Shown: positions 19,870 to 29,611 of the stretch, piece after piece
Position numbering within the stretch: the stretch's first letter is position 1
Layout of the letters: each line of letters starts with the position of its first letter
From: Planctomycetota bacterium
GTDB lineage: Bacteria; Planctomycetota; Phycisphaerae; SM23-33
Direction of reading: 5' to 3'
Length of the DNA: 34,114 nucleotides
Assembly (NCBI GenBank): GCA_024275995.1
Contig: JAJRYB010000086.1
Coordinates: 1-34,114, forward strand
Translations under genes and position numbers: made by a program
The notes under the pieces: model-generated
Told to the model about the DNA's origin: nothing
What the model saw: only the letters and a program-made list of their open reading frames with translations
The model's database searches: none

Positions 19870-20991
19870 TTGATTCACTGGTTCTTCAAATCGTATTTCG
19901 ATGTCGCCGGTCTGGGGCTTCGCATCGTCGCGTCGGCGGCATGCAGCTTCTTCATCGTCATGGTCCTCGGCCCGCGACTTATCCGCTTGCTGGTGAAGCG
20001 GAAGATCGGCGACACGCCCGAGTTCGACCACGCCGACCTTAACGAGCTGACCCGGCACAAGTCCATGACGCCCACGATGGGCGGCGCGCTGATCGTCGTG
20101 GCGATCTTCACGTCGGTTATACTGTTCGCGAACCTCGGAAACTTCTACATCCGCATGGCGCTGCTGGCGCTGATCTGGCTGGGCGGGCTTGGCGCCATCG
20201 ACGACTGGATCAAGCTGCGATACTCGACCGGAAAAGGCTCGCGCGACGGGCTGAGAAGCTGGGAAAAAATTATTTTCCAGGTAGCGCTCGGCGTGCTCCT
20301 GGCAGCGTTCATGTACAAGTACGGCCGGGAAAGCCACGTCGGCGCAATCAACCCGGCACACAGTTTCTACTTTCCGTTTCGCGCCTCGGCGGTGGCGCTT
20401 CCGCTCGTCGCATACGTCATTATCACAGTGCTGACGATGGTAGGCTCGTCAAACGCCGTAAACCTCACCGACGGGATGGACGGCCTGGCGGCAGGATGCC
20501 TGATAATCGTCACCGGCGTGTTCCTGATAGTCTCCTGGCTGGTCGGCGTGACGGAATGGGCGAGTTTTTTCTCCATGCCGCTGGTCGCCGGTTCGGCGGA
20601 AATGACGGTCCTCTGTTCGGCTATGCTCGGAGCGTGCCTGGGGTTCCTGTGGTTCAACGCGCACCCGGCGCAGGTGTTCATGGGCGATACCGGGTCGCTG
20701 CCGCTGGGCGGGCTGCTGGGATTCATCGCGGTCGTCACGAGGCAGGAACTCATGCTCCTGATCGCAGGAGGAGTGTTCGTGATGGAGGCTATCAGCGTAA
20801 TTCTACAGGTCGGATACTACAAAATGACGCGCCCACCCGGCGGGCTGGAGGGCAAGCGACTGTTCCGATGCGCCCCGCTGCATCATCACTTTCACCTGGG
20901 CGGATGTCCCGAAACGAAAGTCGTCGCGCGATTCTGGATACTGGGGCTGATCTTCGCGGCGCTGGCGCTGGCGACCCTGAAACTCCGATAA
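19870..20991 (+). CDS. mraY: Phospho-N-acetylmuramoyl-pentapeptide-transferase
   Basis: KSMTPTMGGALI, NAVNLTDGMDGLAAG, FMGDTGSLPLGG, FRCAPLHHHFHLGG; TTG start. Confidence 0.96.
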   Translation: MIHWFFKSYFDVAGLGLRIVASAACSFFIVMVLGPRLIRLLVKRKIGDTPEFDHADLNELTRHKSMTPTMGGALIVVAIFTSVILFANLGNFYIRMALLALIWLGGLGAIDDWIKLRYSTGKGSRDGLRSWEKIIFQVALGVLLAAFMYKYGRESHVGAINPAHSFYFPFRASAVALPLVAYVIITVLTMVGSSNAVNLTDGMDGLAAGCLIIVTGVFLIVSWLVGVTEWASFFSMPLVAGSAEMTVLCSAMLGACLGFLWFNAHPAQVFMGDTGSLPLGGLLGFIAVVTRQELMLLIAGGVFVMEAISVILQVGYYKMTRPPGGLEGKRLFRCAPLHHHFHLGGCPETKVVARFWILGLIFAALALATLKLR

Positions 20992-21040
20992 GAAAAACAG
21001 GCTGCTGACAACCGGCCGCTGACCACGGTTTTGGGAACTT

Positions 21041-22246
21041 ATGGGTTACGACTCGAACGACATGATCCGCCTGCCGCTGAGGGATAATCCCACGGGGATG
21101 GGCATGATGCTTTCCGTTCTGGCGATGCTGGCGCTGGGGGTCGTCATGGTCCACAGCGCCGTGGCGTCCGTGATCCAGCCGGGCCCGTGGTACTCGCGCC
21201 TGGACGTAAGACACACCGTTTTCGCGATACTGGCGATGGGGGTGTTGTGCTGCGGCTGGCTGTTCGACTATCGCAGGCTCGCCGGACGCGACTTGCCCGT
21301 CCGCAGCGGCGCCAAACGCTCTGCCACCGGTAGAATGACGAGCGGATTTCCCGTAGTGGCGGCGGTGCTGCTGGCAGTGGCGGCGATCTTCTGCGTTCTC
21401 GTGTTCGTTCCGGGAATCGGGCACAAGATTAATGGAAAGTTCCGCTGGATCCGCTTCGGTCCAAGGCAATACTCCATCGGGTTCCAGCCTTCCGAGATTC
21501 TCAAACTGTCGCTTATGGTTTTCCTGGCGGCCTTTCTGGCGCGGAGAGGTGGGCAGGTTCGCAGTTTCCGCAAAACGCTTCTACCGGTTCTTCTCGTCAG
21601 CGCCGTCTGTATCGCCCTTGTCGTAACGCAGGATTTCGGTACCGCCGCGGTCATGGGACTGAGCGTCCTGGCGCTCCTGATGCTTGCGGGTGTGAGGTGG
21701 TATTATCTTTTCACCCTTATCGTCGCCGGGGCCGGCGCGGGATACCTGTTCGTTACGCACAGCGCGTATCGAATGGCGCGCATTGCGGCGATGCTCGACC
21801 CGTGGGCGACGGGAAATCCCAGCGCCTACCAGCCAAGGCAGTCGCTCCTGTCGATACTGACCGGCGGATACACCGGACAGGGCGTCGGGCACGGAATGCT
21901 CAAACGCGGGTTCCTGCCCGAAGCGCCGACGGATTTCATCTTCGCGACGTACTGCGAGGAGTGGGGCCTTGCCGGAGCGATGCTGCTGATGGGACTGATT
22001 CTTCTCTGGCTGTGGCATGCAAGACGCGCCACGTCGCACGCGCCGAATGAATTCGGGTATCTCCTGTGCGGATCGCTCGGTTTTCTGATAGGTTTGCAGG
22101 CGGTGCTGCACATAGCAGTGACCCTTGTCGCCGCTCCTCCGACGGGAATGGGGCTTCCGTTTATCTCGGCCGGTGGAACATCGCTGGTGACGATGGCCGC
22201 CGCCGCAGCTCTGATGATCTCCGTCACGGCGCGAAGACGAACGTGA
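21041..22246 (+). CDS. ftsW: Lipid II polymerase/division protein FtsW (SEDS family)
   Basis: IGFQPSEILKLSLMVFLA, QDFGTAAVMGLSVLALL, GVGHGMLKRGFLPEAPTDFIFA, PPTGMGLPFISAGGTSLV. Confidence 0.95.
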   Translation: MGYDSNDMIRLPLRDNPTGMGMMLSVLAMLALGVVMVHSAVASVIQPGPWYSRLDVRHTVFAILAMGVLCCGWLFDYRRLAGRDLPVRSGAKRSATGRMTSGFPVVAAVLLAVAAIFCVLVFVPGIGHKINGKFRWIRFGPRQYSIGFQPSEILKLSLMVFLAAFLARRGGQVRSFRKTLLPVLLVSAVCIALVVTQDFGTAAVMGLSVLALLMLAGVRWYYLFTLIVAGAGAGYLFVTHSAYRMARIAAMLDPWATGNPSAYQPRQSLLSILTGGYTGQGVGHGMLKRGFLPEAPTDFIFATYCEEWGLAGAMLLMGLILLWLWHARRATSHAPNEFGYLLCGSLGFLIGLQAVLHIAVTLVAAPPTGMGLPFISAGGTSLVTMAAAAALMISVTARRRT

Positions 22247-23340
22247 ACGATCCGATATACATCTTCGCCGGTGGCGGCAGCGGCGGGCACCTCTACCCGG
22301 GACTCGCCGTCGCCGACGCCCTGCGAACGCTGGAACCGAGCGCACGCATCGTATTCGCCTGTTCGGATCGTTCGATCGACAGGCGCATCCTGGACGCATC
22401 GCCATATGGCGTGGTGGTCCAGCCGGTGCGTCCCGTCCCGGCGAAACCGGCGAAACTCCCAGCCTTCCTGAAAGCGTGGCGGGCATCCAGGCGGCTCGCA
22501 GCGGAGATGATTCGCGACCTGCGCCCCTCGGCGGTACTGGGTCTTGGCGGTTTCGCCGCAGGTCCGATTGCACGCAGCGCCGCCGGGCGCGTCCGCGCCG
22601 GCCTGCTGAACCCGGACGCCGTTCCCGGAAAGGCGAACAGGTATCTCGCACGCTACGTGGACGCGATTTTTACGCAGTTCGCCGGCGCCCGCGAAAGTTT
22701 TCAACCCCGCGAGAGGCTCAAGGTCAGATGCGTCGGATGTCCGGTCCGTCCGAGCCTGGCAAACGGCGATCGCGACGAGGCGATTCGAACGTTCAGCCTC
22801 GATGTTGACAAAAAAACGCTGCTCGTCCTGGGTGGCAGCCAGGGCGCCCAGTCGATTAACCTTGCCCTGGACGCTCTTGCGGGAGAAATGGACGCACTGG
22901 CGGACAAGTGGCAGATTCTGCACGTGACAGGCACGCGGCGGGAGAGGTCGCGCCGGCCGGCGAAAATACACACGGTCCGGCTGGACTATTGCGACCGCAT
23001 GGACCTTGCCTATGCGGCCGCCGACCTTGCACTCTCTCGCGGCGGAGCGGCGACGATAGCTGAACTCATCGCCACACGAACGCCCGCCGTCGTAATGCCT
23101 TATCCGCATCACACCGATCGGCAGCAGCGCCTGAACGCAGCCGGACTCGTCGAGACGGGCGCCGCCGTGCTGGTTGACGACAGCACGGACCCGTCCGAAA
23201 ACGCCGACAGGCTCCGGGGCGATCTGTTGGGCATAATGCTCTCTGCCGAGCGCCTGGATTCCATGCGTTCGGCGATGGGAAAATTCCGTCATGCAAACGC
23301 CACGACGACGGTGGCGAAATGGCTGCTCGGTACGGAATAA
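22243..23340 (+). CDS. murG: UDP-N-acetylglucosamine--LPS/undecaprenyl N-acetylglucosamine transferase MurG
   Basis: IFAGGGSGGHLYPGLAVADAL, VLGGSQGAQSINLAL, RGGAATIAELIATRTPAVVMPYPHHTDRQQRLNA; GTGA overlap with ftsW. Confidence 0.95.
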   Translation: MNDPIYIFAGGGSGGHLYPGLAVADALRTLEPSARIVFACSDRSIDRRILDASPYGVVVQPVRPVPAKPAKLPAFLKAWRASRRLAAEMIRDLRPSAVLGLGGFAAGPIARSAAGRVRAGLLNPDAVPGKANRYLARYVDAIFTQFAGARESFQPRERLKVRCVGCPVRPSLANGDRDEAIRTFSLDVDKKTLLVLGGSQGAQSINLALDALAGEMDALADKWQILHVTGTRRERSRRPAKIHTVRLDYCDRMDLAYAAADLALSRGGAATIAELIATRTPAVVMPYPHHTDRQQRLNAAGLVETGAAVLVDDSTDPSENADRLRGDLLGIMLSAERLDSMRSAMGKFRHANATTTVAKWLLGTE

Positions 23341-23470
23341 ATCCCTTTCGCCAGGGGCTCTAAAGAAAACCACGCATGGTTGGCGATAACATTTACAGGC
23401 GATGTGTAATCGCGTCGGTTGTGTATGCGCCGCACGGCTGGGTTTGAAAGGTTATCCGGAACCCTGTACG

Positions 23471-24913
23471 ATGCGCGAAGAAATGGAAATCAAGAAGCGA
23501 AACATGAGTGTTTCCGATGAGGCGGTGCGGTCTTACACGGGCCTGAAGGTGCACCTGATCGGCGTGGGCGGCGCGGGGATGCGCGCCCTTGCGGGGATGC
23601 TCATGGATTGCGGCGCCTCGATCAGCGGTTCGGACATGGCCTCCAGCGGCGCTACCGAACGCCTTCAGTGCCGAGGCGCAAACGTTATCATCGGTCAAAA
23701 GGGTGAGAACATTCCGCCCGAGTGCGACCTCGTGGTGTACTCGGCGGCGATTCACGAGCAGAACCCCGAGTTGCTCGCCGCCAGGAGTCGCAACGTGGAG
23801 GTGGTGAAGTACAGCCAGATGCTCGGACGGATGATGTCGCGCCGCGTCGGAATAGCCGTTGCCGGAACGCACGGAAAGAGCACCACTACCGCGATGGTCG
23901 CCTACGTGCTGCACGAAGCCGGCGCGGACCCGAGTTTTATCGTCGGCGCGACGGTGGACCAGCTCGGCGGTCCCAGCGGGGCGGGCAAGGGAAAATATTT
24001 CGTCGCCGAGGCGTGCGAGTTCGATCGCAGCTTCCTGAACATGAGACCGCACTACGCGGCGATCCTCAATATCGAGGAAGACCACCTGGACTGCTACAAA
24101 GACCTGGACGCCATCGTCGAGGCGTTCCGTGCGTTCGCCTCGCAGGTATCGCCGGAGGGAGTGCTGATCGTCAACGGCGACGATCGCTGCGCCGCGGGCG
24201 TTGTGGACTCGGCGACGGCGAATACCCAAACGTTCGGCCTGGGCGAACGGTGTACCTGGCGCGGCGTGAATATCGCCGCCCAGCGCGGTCGCAGCCGAAT
24301 GGACGTAATGCTGGATGGAAAGCGGTTCTGCAAGCTGCAGGTTCCGCTGCCGGGCCTGCACAACGCCTACAACGCTCTGGCGGCGACGGCGCTGCTGCAT
24401 CAGGTCGGCATCGATCGAGAGATGATTTCCGGAGCGCTCGGGCGTTTCGCGGGCACGCGGCGGCGGATGACGCTCAAGGCGCAGCTCGACGGCGTCGCGG
24501 TGGTGGACGATTACGCGCACCATCCCACGGAAATCCAGGCGACGCTGAGGGCGATTCGCGACTACTACGACCCGCAGCGACTGATGTGCGTGTTCCAACC
24601 GCACCAGCACAGCAGGACGCGATTCCTGTTGAAGGATTTCGCACGGAGTTTCGCCGCAGCCGACGAAGTGATCGTTCCGGAAATATACTTCGTTCGCGAC
24701 AGCGATCGCGAGAAGGACTATATCTGTTCGCAGGACCTCGTCGCGCAGATAGGCCTGCACGGCGGTGCGGCTGTTTACCTGAAAACATTCGATGAAATCG
24801 TCCAACACCTGAAGAGTTCGCTCCGACCGGGCGATCTGCTTGTCACCATGGGTGCTGGAAATATCTGGGAAGTCGCCGATGAAATTGTTCACTGGCTTGG
24901 AACAGATCGTTAA
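23471..24913 (+). CDS. murC: UDP-N-acetylmuramate--L-alanine ligase
   Basis: VHLIGVGGAGMRALAGML, AGTHGKSTTTAMVAYVL, EACEFDRSFLNM, VVDDYAHHPTEIQATL, FQPHQHSRTRFL. Confidence 0.96.
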   Translation: MREEMEIKKRNMSVSDEAVRSYTGLKVHLIGVGGAGMRALAGMLMDCGASISGSDMASSGATERLQCRGANVIIGQKGENIPPECDLVVYSAAIHEQNPELLAARSRNVEVVKYSQMLGRMMSRRVGIAVAGTHGKSTTTAMVAYVLHEAGADPSFIVGATVDQLGGPSGAGKGKYFVAEACEFDRSFLNMRPHYAAILNIEEDHLDCYKDLDAIVEAFRAFASQVSPEGVLIVNGDDRCAAGVVDSATANTQTFGLGERCTWRGVNIAAQRGRSRMDVMLDGKRFCKLQVPLPGLHNAYNALAATALLHQVGIDREMISGALGRFAGTRRRMTLKAQLDGVAVVDDYAHHPTEIQATLRAIRDYYDPQRLMCVFQPHQHSRTRFLLKDFARSFAAADEVIVPEIYFVRDSDREKDYICSQDLVAQIGLHGGAAVYLKTFDEIVQHLKSSLRPGDLLVTMGAGNIWEVADEIVHWLGTDR

Positions 24914-25754
24914 AACCGACGAACCGATGAGCCGGCATACATGGATGGGTATCGGTGGCGCGGCGACGTATTTCATACAGCCGGAGACCACCGATCAACT
25001 CGTCCAGGTTGTCACGCGCTGCAACGAGAACGAGATCCCCATGTTCGTTCTGGGTAGCGGGGCGAACGTTCTGGTCGACGATAATGGCGTCAACGGTGCG
25101 GTGATATGCCTGGCCGGCGATTTCACGAAAACGGCGTTCGGCGAGAGTGTCGTTCGCGCCGGCGCCGCGGCGGACATGGGAAAACTGGTGCTCCAGAGCG
25201 TTCGCCAGGGGCTTTCCGGGCTGGAGTGCCTCACCGGAATCCCCGGAACCGTCGGCGGTTGCGTGAAGATGAACGCCGGTGGCGTGTTCGGCGATATCGG
25301 AAGCGTCATCGAATCCGTCGAGGTGATGAGCGCCGACGGCGAGATATTCACGCGCCATCACGACGACCTGGAGTTCGCGTATCGCTCCACGAACATCAGC
25401 GCGAAGTTCGTGCTGTCGGCTGAGTTCCGCCTTGCGCAGGACGACCCGAACAGGGTGCTCCGGCAGGTCAAGGAGATATGGATTTACAAGAAGAACACCC
25501 AGCCGCTCTCGCACCGCAACGCCGGGTGCGTCTTCAAGAATCCGCGTGGAATGTCCGCCGGGGCGCTTATCGACCGCGCCGCCCTCAAGGGGAAGAGCGT
25601 CGGGGGGGCGCACGTTTCCCAGAAGCACGCGAATTTCATTCTAGCCGATCCCGGCGCGACGGCTTCGGACGTGCTGAAGCTGATCAATATCGTTCGCGAG
25701 ACCGTATACAAAAAGTCCGAGGTGTACCTCGAGCTGGAAATCGAGGTGTGGTGA
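24879..25754 (+). CDS. murB: UDP-N-acetylenolpyruvoylglucosamine reductase
   Basis: HTWMGIGGAATYFIQPET, LGSGANVLVDD, GLECLTGIPGTVGGCVKMNAG, YRSTNI, GCVFKNPRGMSAGALID. Confidence 0.95.
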   Translation: MKLFTGLEQIVKTDEPMSRHTWMGIGGAATYFIQPETTDQLVQVVTRCNENEIPMFVLGSGANVLVDDNGVNGAVICLAGDFTKTAFGESVVRAGAAADMGKLVLQSVRQGLSGLECLTGIPGTVGGCVKMNAGGVFGDIGSVIESVEVMSADGEIFTRHHDDLEFAYRSTNISAKFVLSAEFRLAQDDPNRVLRQVKEIWIYKKNTQPLSHRNAGCVFKNPRGMSAGALIDRAALKGKSVGGAHVSQKHANFILADPGATASDVLKLINIVRETVYKKSEVYLELEIEVW

Positions 25755-25847
25755 GATGGATAGCGAATTTTTCGCGAGCGAGATTAGAAAAAAGTCCGAG
25801 GTGTACCTCGAGCTGGAAATCGAGGTGTGGCGAGATGGATAGCGAAT
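25690..25847 (+). repeat. Tandem direct duplication (~79-bp period) covering the murB 3' end and ddl 5' end
   Basis: 58-nt block aaaagtccgaggtgtacctcgagctggaaatcgaggtgtgg[t/c]gagatggatagcgaat at 25711-25768 repeats at 25790-25847 with one mismatch; weaker similarity extends upstream. Confidence 0.95.
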
Positions 25848-26809
25848 CGTCCGCCGCAAAAGGCGAGACATCCGCGGCGCAGGGGGGTATCGACATGCTG
25901 GACGTCACCGTCCTGATGGGCGGACCTTCCAGCGAGCGGGAAGTGAGCCTGATGAGCGGAAAGGCGATCGCCGACGCGCTCGAGCGGGTCGGTCACGCCG
26001 TTACGCGGTCGGACATTCGCCCCGGCGATCTCGGCGCGCTGGGGCGCGATGGCATGGACGTGGTTTTTATCGCGCTGCACGGGGAGTTCGGGGAGTCCGG
26101 CGATCTCCAGAGGCTCTGCGAGGCGCGAGGATTGCGATACACGGGCTCCGCTCCGCGAGCGAGCGAGCTGGCGATGGACAAGGCCGCCGCGAAGCAGTTC
26201 TTCAAGCAGGCGGGGCTGAACACACCCGACTGGATGATCATCGAGGAGTTCCACCCGCCTCAAGTCTATCGCGAATGGTTGCGGGACCTGTCGCTTCCGG
26301 TCGTGCTCAAACCCGTGGACGGCGGATCGAGCCTCGACGTTACGATCGCGCGGGACGAGGCGACCCGTGACGACGCACTGGACGCCCTGCTGGACGATTA
26401 CGGCCGGGCCATGCTGGAAAAATTCGTCGCCGGTCGGGAACTGACCGTGAGTATTCTGGCGTCCGAGGCGCTTCCCGTTCTGGAGATAGTACCCGCCCGC
26501 GAATTTTACGATTTCACGGCAAAGTACGCCGAGGAATCCGGCACGCGGTACGTGTTCGATCACGGCCTTTCGACTGAGATCACCCAGGCCGCCGAAGAAG
26601 CCGCCCTGATCGCGCACCGCTCGCTGGGGTGCAGGGATTTCTCCCGCGTGGACTTCATTCTGGACGAAAACTCCACACTTCAGGTGCTGGAGATAAATAC
26701 GATCCCCGGATTCACGAGTCATTCGCTGCTTCCGATGGCGTCGGAACGGGCCGGTATCGGGTTCGACGAGCTTGTGGATCGGATCGTGCGCATGGCGATG
26801 GAACACTGA
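25835..26809 (+). CDS. ddl: D-alanine--D-alanine ligase
   Basis: VTVLMGGPSSEREVSLMSGKAI, ALHGEFGESGDLQ, LPVVLKPVDGGSSLDV, LEINTIPGFTSHSLLPM; start 25835 or 25895. Confidence 0.95.
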   Translation: MDSESSAAKGETSAAQGGIDMLDVTVLMGGPSSEREVSLMSGKAIADALERVGHAVTRSDIRPGDLGALGRDGMDVVFIALHGEFGESGDLQRLCEARGLRYTGSAPRASELAMDKAAAKQFFKQAGLNTPDWMIIEEFHPPQVYREWLRDLSLPVVLKPVDGGSSLDVTIARDEATRDDALDALLDDYGRAMLEKFVAGRELTVSILASEALPVLEIVPAREFYDFTAKYAEESGTRYVFDHGLSTEITQAAEEAALIAHRSLGCRDFSRVDFILDENSTLQVLEINTIPGFTSHSLLPMASERAGIGFDELVDRIVRMAMEH

Positions 26810-26842
26810 TGCGATAAATGGCGAAAGCCAGGGAGCGGCACC

Positions 26843-27844
26843 ATGGGACGCAGAAAAAAAACATCCAAGCCGCCGCACCGGCCGTCGGGCGTTACCCGCT
26901 GGTGGTCCTCACTCGACGACGTGCGGAAATCCACCATTCGCAGGAGCGTTATCTGGACGGTCCTTGTGATCGTCGCGCTTTGTGCGGGAGTAGTGGTGAT
27001 GAAAACGCTGGAAGCTCGCGTGCTGAGAGATACCCAGGCGACGCCGATGCGCGCCGTGCGAGTGCGACTGGTGGACAAGCCCGACTGGATGCCCGCCTCG
27101 CTCGTACGGAGGATCGCGGCGGATATCGCGCCCAGGCGCGGCGAGTTCCTCCGCGGCGATCTTACGCGGACAGTCAACGGTCGCGCCGAGCGGAACCCGT
27201 GGATCGCGAAGGTGCATCACGTCGAGAAGCGTTTCACTGAAGACCCGCGGGTCGGACTTGTCGAGGTGAAGGCGACCTATCGCGGCGCGATCGCGCGAAT
27301 CATGCAGGATGGGCGGTTCTTCTACGTCGACGGCGAGGGCGTGCGCCTGCCTGCCGGACAGGTGCCGAAATGGACCGCAAAGACGCCCGACGGTAAAACG
27401 CTTTACTTTACGGACCGCTCGCGCGTGCCGCCGGAGATGCGCCCGCGACGGATCCCGTACGTGATGATCGACGGCGTACGGGATGCGGCGCCGCCGGTGG
27501 GGGGGGCGTGGAAAAGCGGCGAGGTGGAAACGGCCCTGAGGCTCGTCCGGCTCATCCGAACGCGACCGTATGCGTCGGAATTCTCAGGCGTGGACGTGAG
27601 AAACTTCAACGGGCGAATTACGCGACACGAGCCGCACCTGAGACTCTACGCCCAACGCAAAAATGGAAGGATTACGGAAATACGTTTCGGAAAGTTCCCC
27701 GACCCCGACGGAGATCACGTAATCTCGCCGGAGCGAAAAATGTCGTACCTGGACGAGTACGTTTCCAGGCACGGTGGAAAGCTGGCCGGGTTCAATACCT
27801 ATCTCGACCTGCGGTACGATTCACTGCATGTCAGCCTCAACTGA
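26843..27844 (+). CDS. FtsQ/DivIB-like division protein
   Basis: Cytoplasmic basic N-terminus, single TM, POTRA-like LTRTVNGRAERNPWIAKVHHVEKRF..LVEVKATYRGAIARI; dcw position after ddl. Confidence 0.75.
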   Translation: MGRRKKTSKPPHRPSGVTRWWSSLDDVRKSTIRRSVIWTVLVIVALCAGVVVMKTLEARVLRDTQATPMRAVRVRLVDKPDWMPASLVRRIAADIAPRRGEFLRGDLTRTVNGRAERNPWIAKVHHVEKRFTEDPRVGLVEVKATYRGAIARIMQDGRFFYVDGEGVRLPAGQVPKWTAKTPDGKTLYFTDRSRVPPEMRPRRIPYVMIDGVRDAAPPVGGAWKSGEVETALRLVRLIRTRPYASEFSGVDVRNFNGRITRHEPHLRLYAQRKNGRITEIRFGKFPDPDGDHVISPERKMSYLDEYVSRHGGKLAGFNTYLDLRYDSLHVSLN

Positions 27845-28547
27845 CAATCCGTCCGCCGGATCGCTTGCAAGTCTTTCATGGCGGCCGGCGGGTTTGTGGC
27901 ATCTTGTCGTGTGCCTGGGCGCCCTGGCGATAGGGCTTTGGCCGGGCGCCGTCGTCGCTGAGTACGGTGCGCCGAACTCGGTGCCGCTACCGGTCCTGCA
28001 ATGCCTCGCCGTCGCACAGGTGGGCTTCATTCTGCTGGTGTATCCTCTGATACTGATGCGCCGCTCCCTGCGCGATTCGGAAAAATCAAAAAAACTTTGC
28101 CCGCTGCAAATGGCGATCGAATCGTTCGTGATGATGCTCACCGCGGCGCCGTTGTACGTTATCGGCACTTATCTTTCCGACGGCGTATTCGCCGACGCGG
28201 TGCGGTTGTGGCTGTACCTTGCGGGAATCTTCCCGCTCGGCTGGCTCGCCGGGATGCACCTGGCGCGGGGCTGGCGGATCGGGGCGATGCTCGGCGCGGT
28301 GCTGATCGCGCTGGGGCTGCCGGCTGGGTTCTATATCGCGGCAGAGTTCGCGCCGTCGGCGGCGATTGTGATGAGGCGAATCGCGCCGGCGATCTTCGCA
28401 TGGGACGTCGCATCGCCGCGAGGCCCGACGTACTGGCCTGATCCGTTATGGGCGTGGTTCATCTGGCCGGGGGTGGCGATACTCGCGACAGCGGCGCTGT
28501 GGACTATCAATCGTCACAACAGTTGTCGCCGTGCCGGCGACGGCTAA
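27828..28547 (+). CDS. Multi-pass membrane protein, function unknown
   Basis: Several hydrophobic helices; ATG overlaps the end of the ftsQ-like gene. Confidence 0.75.
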   Translation: MSASTDNPSAGSLASLSWRPAGLWHLVVCLGALAIGLWPGAVVAEYGAPNSVPLPVLQCLAVAQVGFILLVYPLILMRRSLRDSEKSKKLCPLQMAIESFVMMLTAAPLYVIGTYLSDGVFADAVRLWLYLAGIFPLGWLAGMHLARGWRIGAMLGAVLIALGLPAGFYIAAEFAPSAAIVMRRIAPAIFAWDVASPRGPTYWPDPLWAWFIWPGVAILATAALWTINRHNSCRRAGDG

Positions 28548-28641
28548 ACGGAGTTGTGATCGGACGGGCTGGACTTTCCGATGATCGATTCGCTAAAATG
28601 CTCCGTGACAGACTTATTCGAGAAAGGTGCGGAGGTTTCAC

Positions 28642-28833
28642 ATGGAATGTAAAAGACAGCAGAACATCGAGAGTTGTACCTGCCCGCACAACTCATGCGA
28701 TAAATACGGCCTGTGTTGCGACTGCATCCGGAATCATCTGGCGAAGCAGCAATTGCCCGGCTGCTGCTTCCCTCCGGAGGCGGAGGCCTGCGATCACAGC
28801 TTCAAGGCCTTCGTAAACGCCTGGGGATTGTAG
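28642..28833 (+). CDS. DUF6485-like small Cys-rich protein
   Basis: MECKRQQNIESCTCPHNSCDKYGLCCDCIRNHLAKQQLPGCCFPPEAEACDHSFKAFV; terminates with TAG. Confidence 0.75.
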   Translation: MECKRQQNIESCTCPHNSCDKYGLCCDCIRNHLAKQQLPGCCFPPEAEACDHSFKAFVNAWGL

Positions 28834-28840
28834 TCTGACA

Positions 28841-29611
28841 ATGCAAATCGACCCCGCGGAAACGCCGACCATCGTGAGAGCGGGTGAGCGGACCTTCGTT
28901 CGCCAGGCGATCGATAACATGGGGTGGGTCGACATGGGCGAGTGCGTCCTCGTCGTCGACGCCCTCGAACAGCGGAAACTGGAAGGCGAAGTCCTCGAAG
29001 CAATCGCCCGGACCGCAGGCGACAAGCCGGTTCGATACGTGTTGAACACGCACACGCACGGCGATCATACCGCCCTGAACAAAATGTTCCGCAAACGATT
29101 CGCCGCGGAGATCGTCAATTACAAAACGTGCGATATCCCCGACGACGGCAAGTGGTTCGAGACAGCCGCGGCGAAGGTGCAAATGCTGCACATGCCCGGC
29201 TGTCACACAGGCAAAGATTGCGTCGTGTGGGTTCCGGACGATTCAGTTTTGTTCGTGGGCGACATTTTCGGCTGGGGACTTGTCGGGCCAAACGGGGGCA
29301 TAGCCCCGGGGCAGGCGGGCGTCATACTGGAGATATATTCCCGGCTGATCGCGCTGGACGCAAAGACGGTCGTGCCCGGCCACGGTCCGGTATGCACGAC
29401 GGGGGAACTGAAACGTTGGGCGGCGTATTTCCGTTGGCTTATCGAGGAGGTCGGCGCTCGCGCAGCTGAGGGTAAAACGGGTGCCCAGGTGCTTGAGGAA
29501 GTGGCGCCGCCTGAGGACATGCACGGCTGGTGGCGGTTCCTCGCATGGAAGCACGCCGACAGCGTTTCCAAGGTCTTCGCCGCCGCTCGGCGCGGACGGC
29601 TAGTGATTTGA
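28841..29611 (+). CDS. MBL-fold metallo-hydrolase
   Basis: NTHTHGDHTALNKMF (HxHxDH), MPGCHTGKDCVVWVPDDSVLFVGDIFGWG, VVPGHGPVCT. Confidence 0.9.
   Translation: MQIDPAETPTIVRAGERTFVRQAIDNMGWVDMGECVLVVDALEQRKLEGEVLEAIARTAGDKPVRYVLNTHTHGDHTALNKMFRKRFAAEIVNYKTCDIPDDGKWFETAAAKVQMLHMPGCHTGKDCVVWVPDDSVLFVGDIFGWGLVGPNGGIAPGQAGVILEIYSRLIALDAKTVVPGHGPVCTTGELKRWAAYFRWLIEEVGARAAEGKTGAQVLEEVAPPEDMHGWWRFLAWKHADSVSKVFAAARRGRLVI

Noticed and set aside
25478-25834. Long N-terminal extension of Ddl in the ORF track
   Set aside because: It is the out-of-frame 3' end of murB plus the tandem duplication; Ddl homology begins near 25895.
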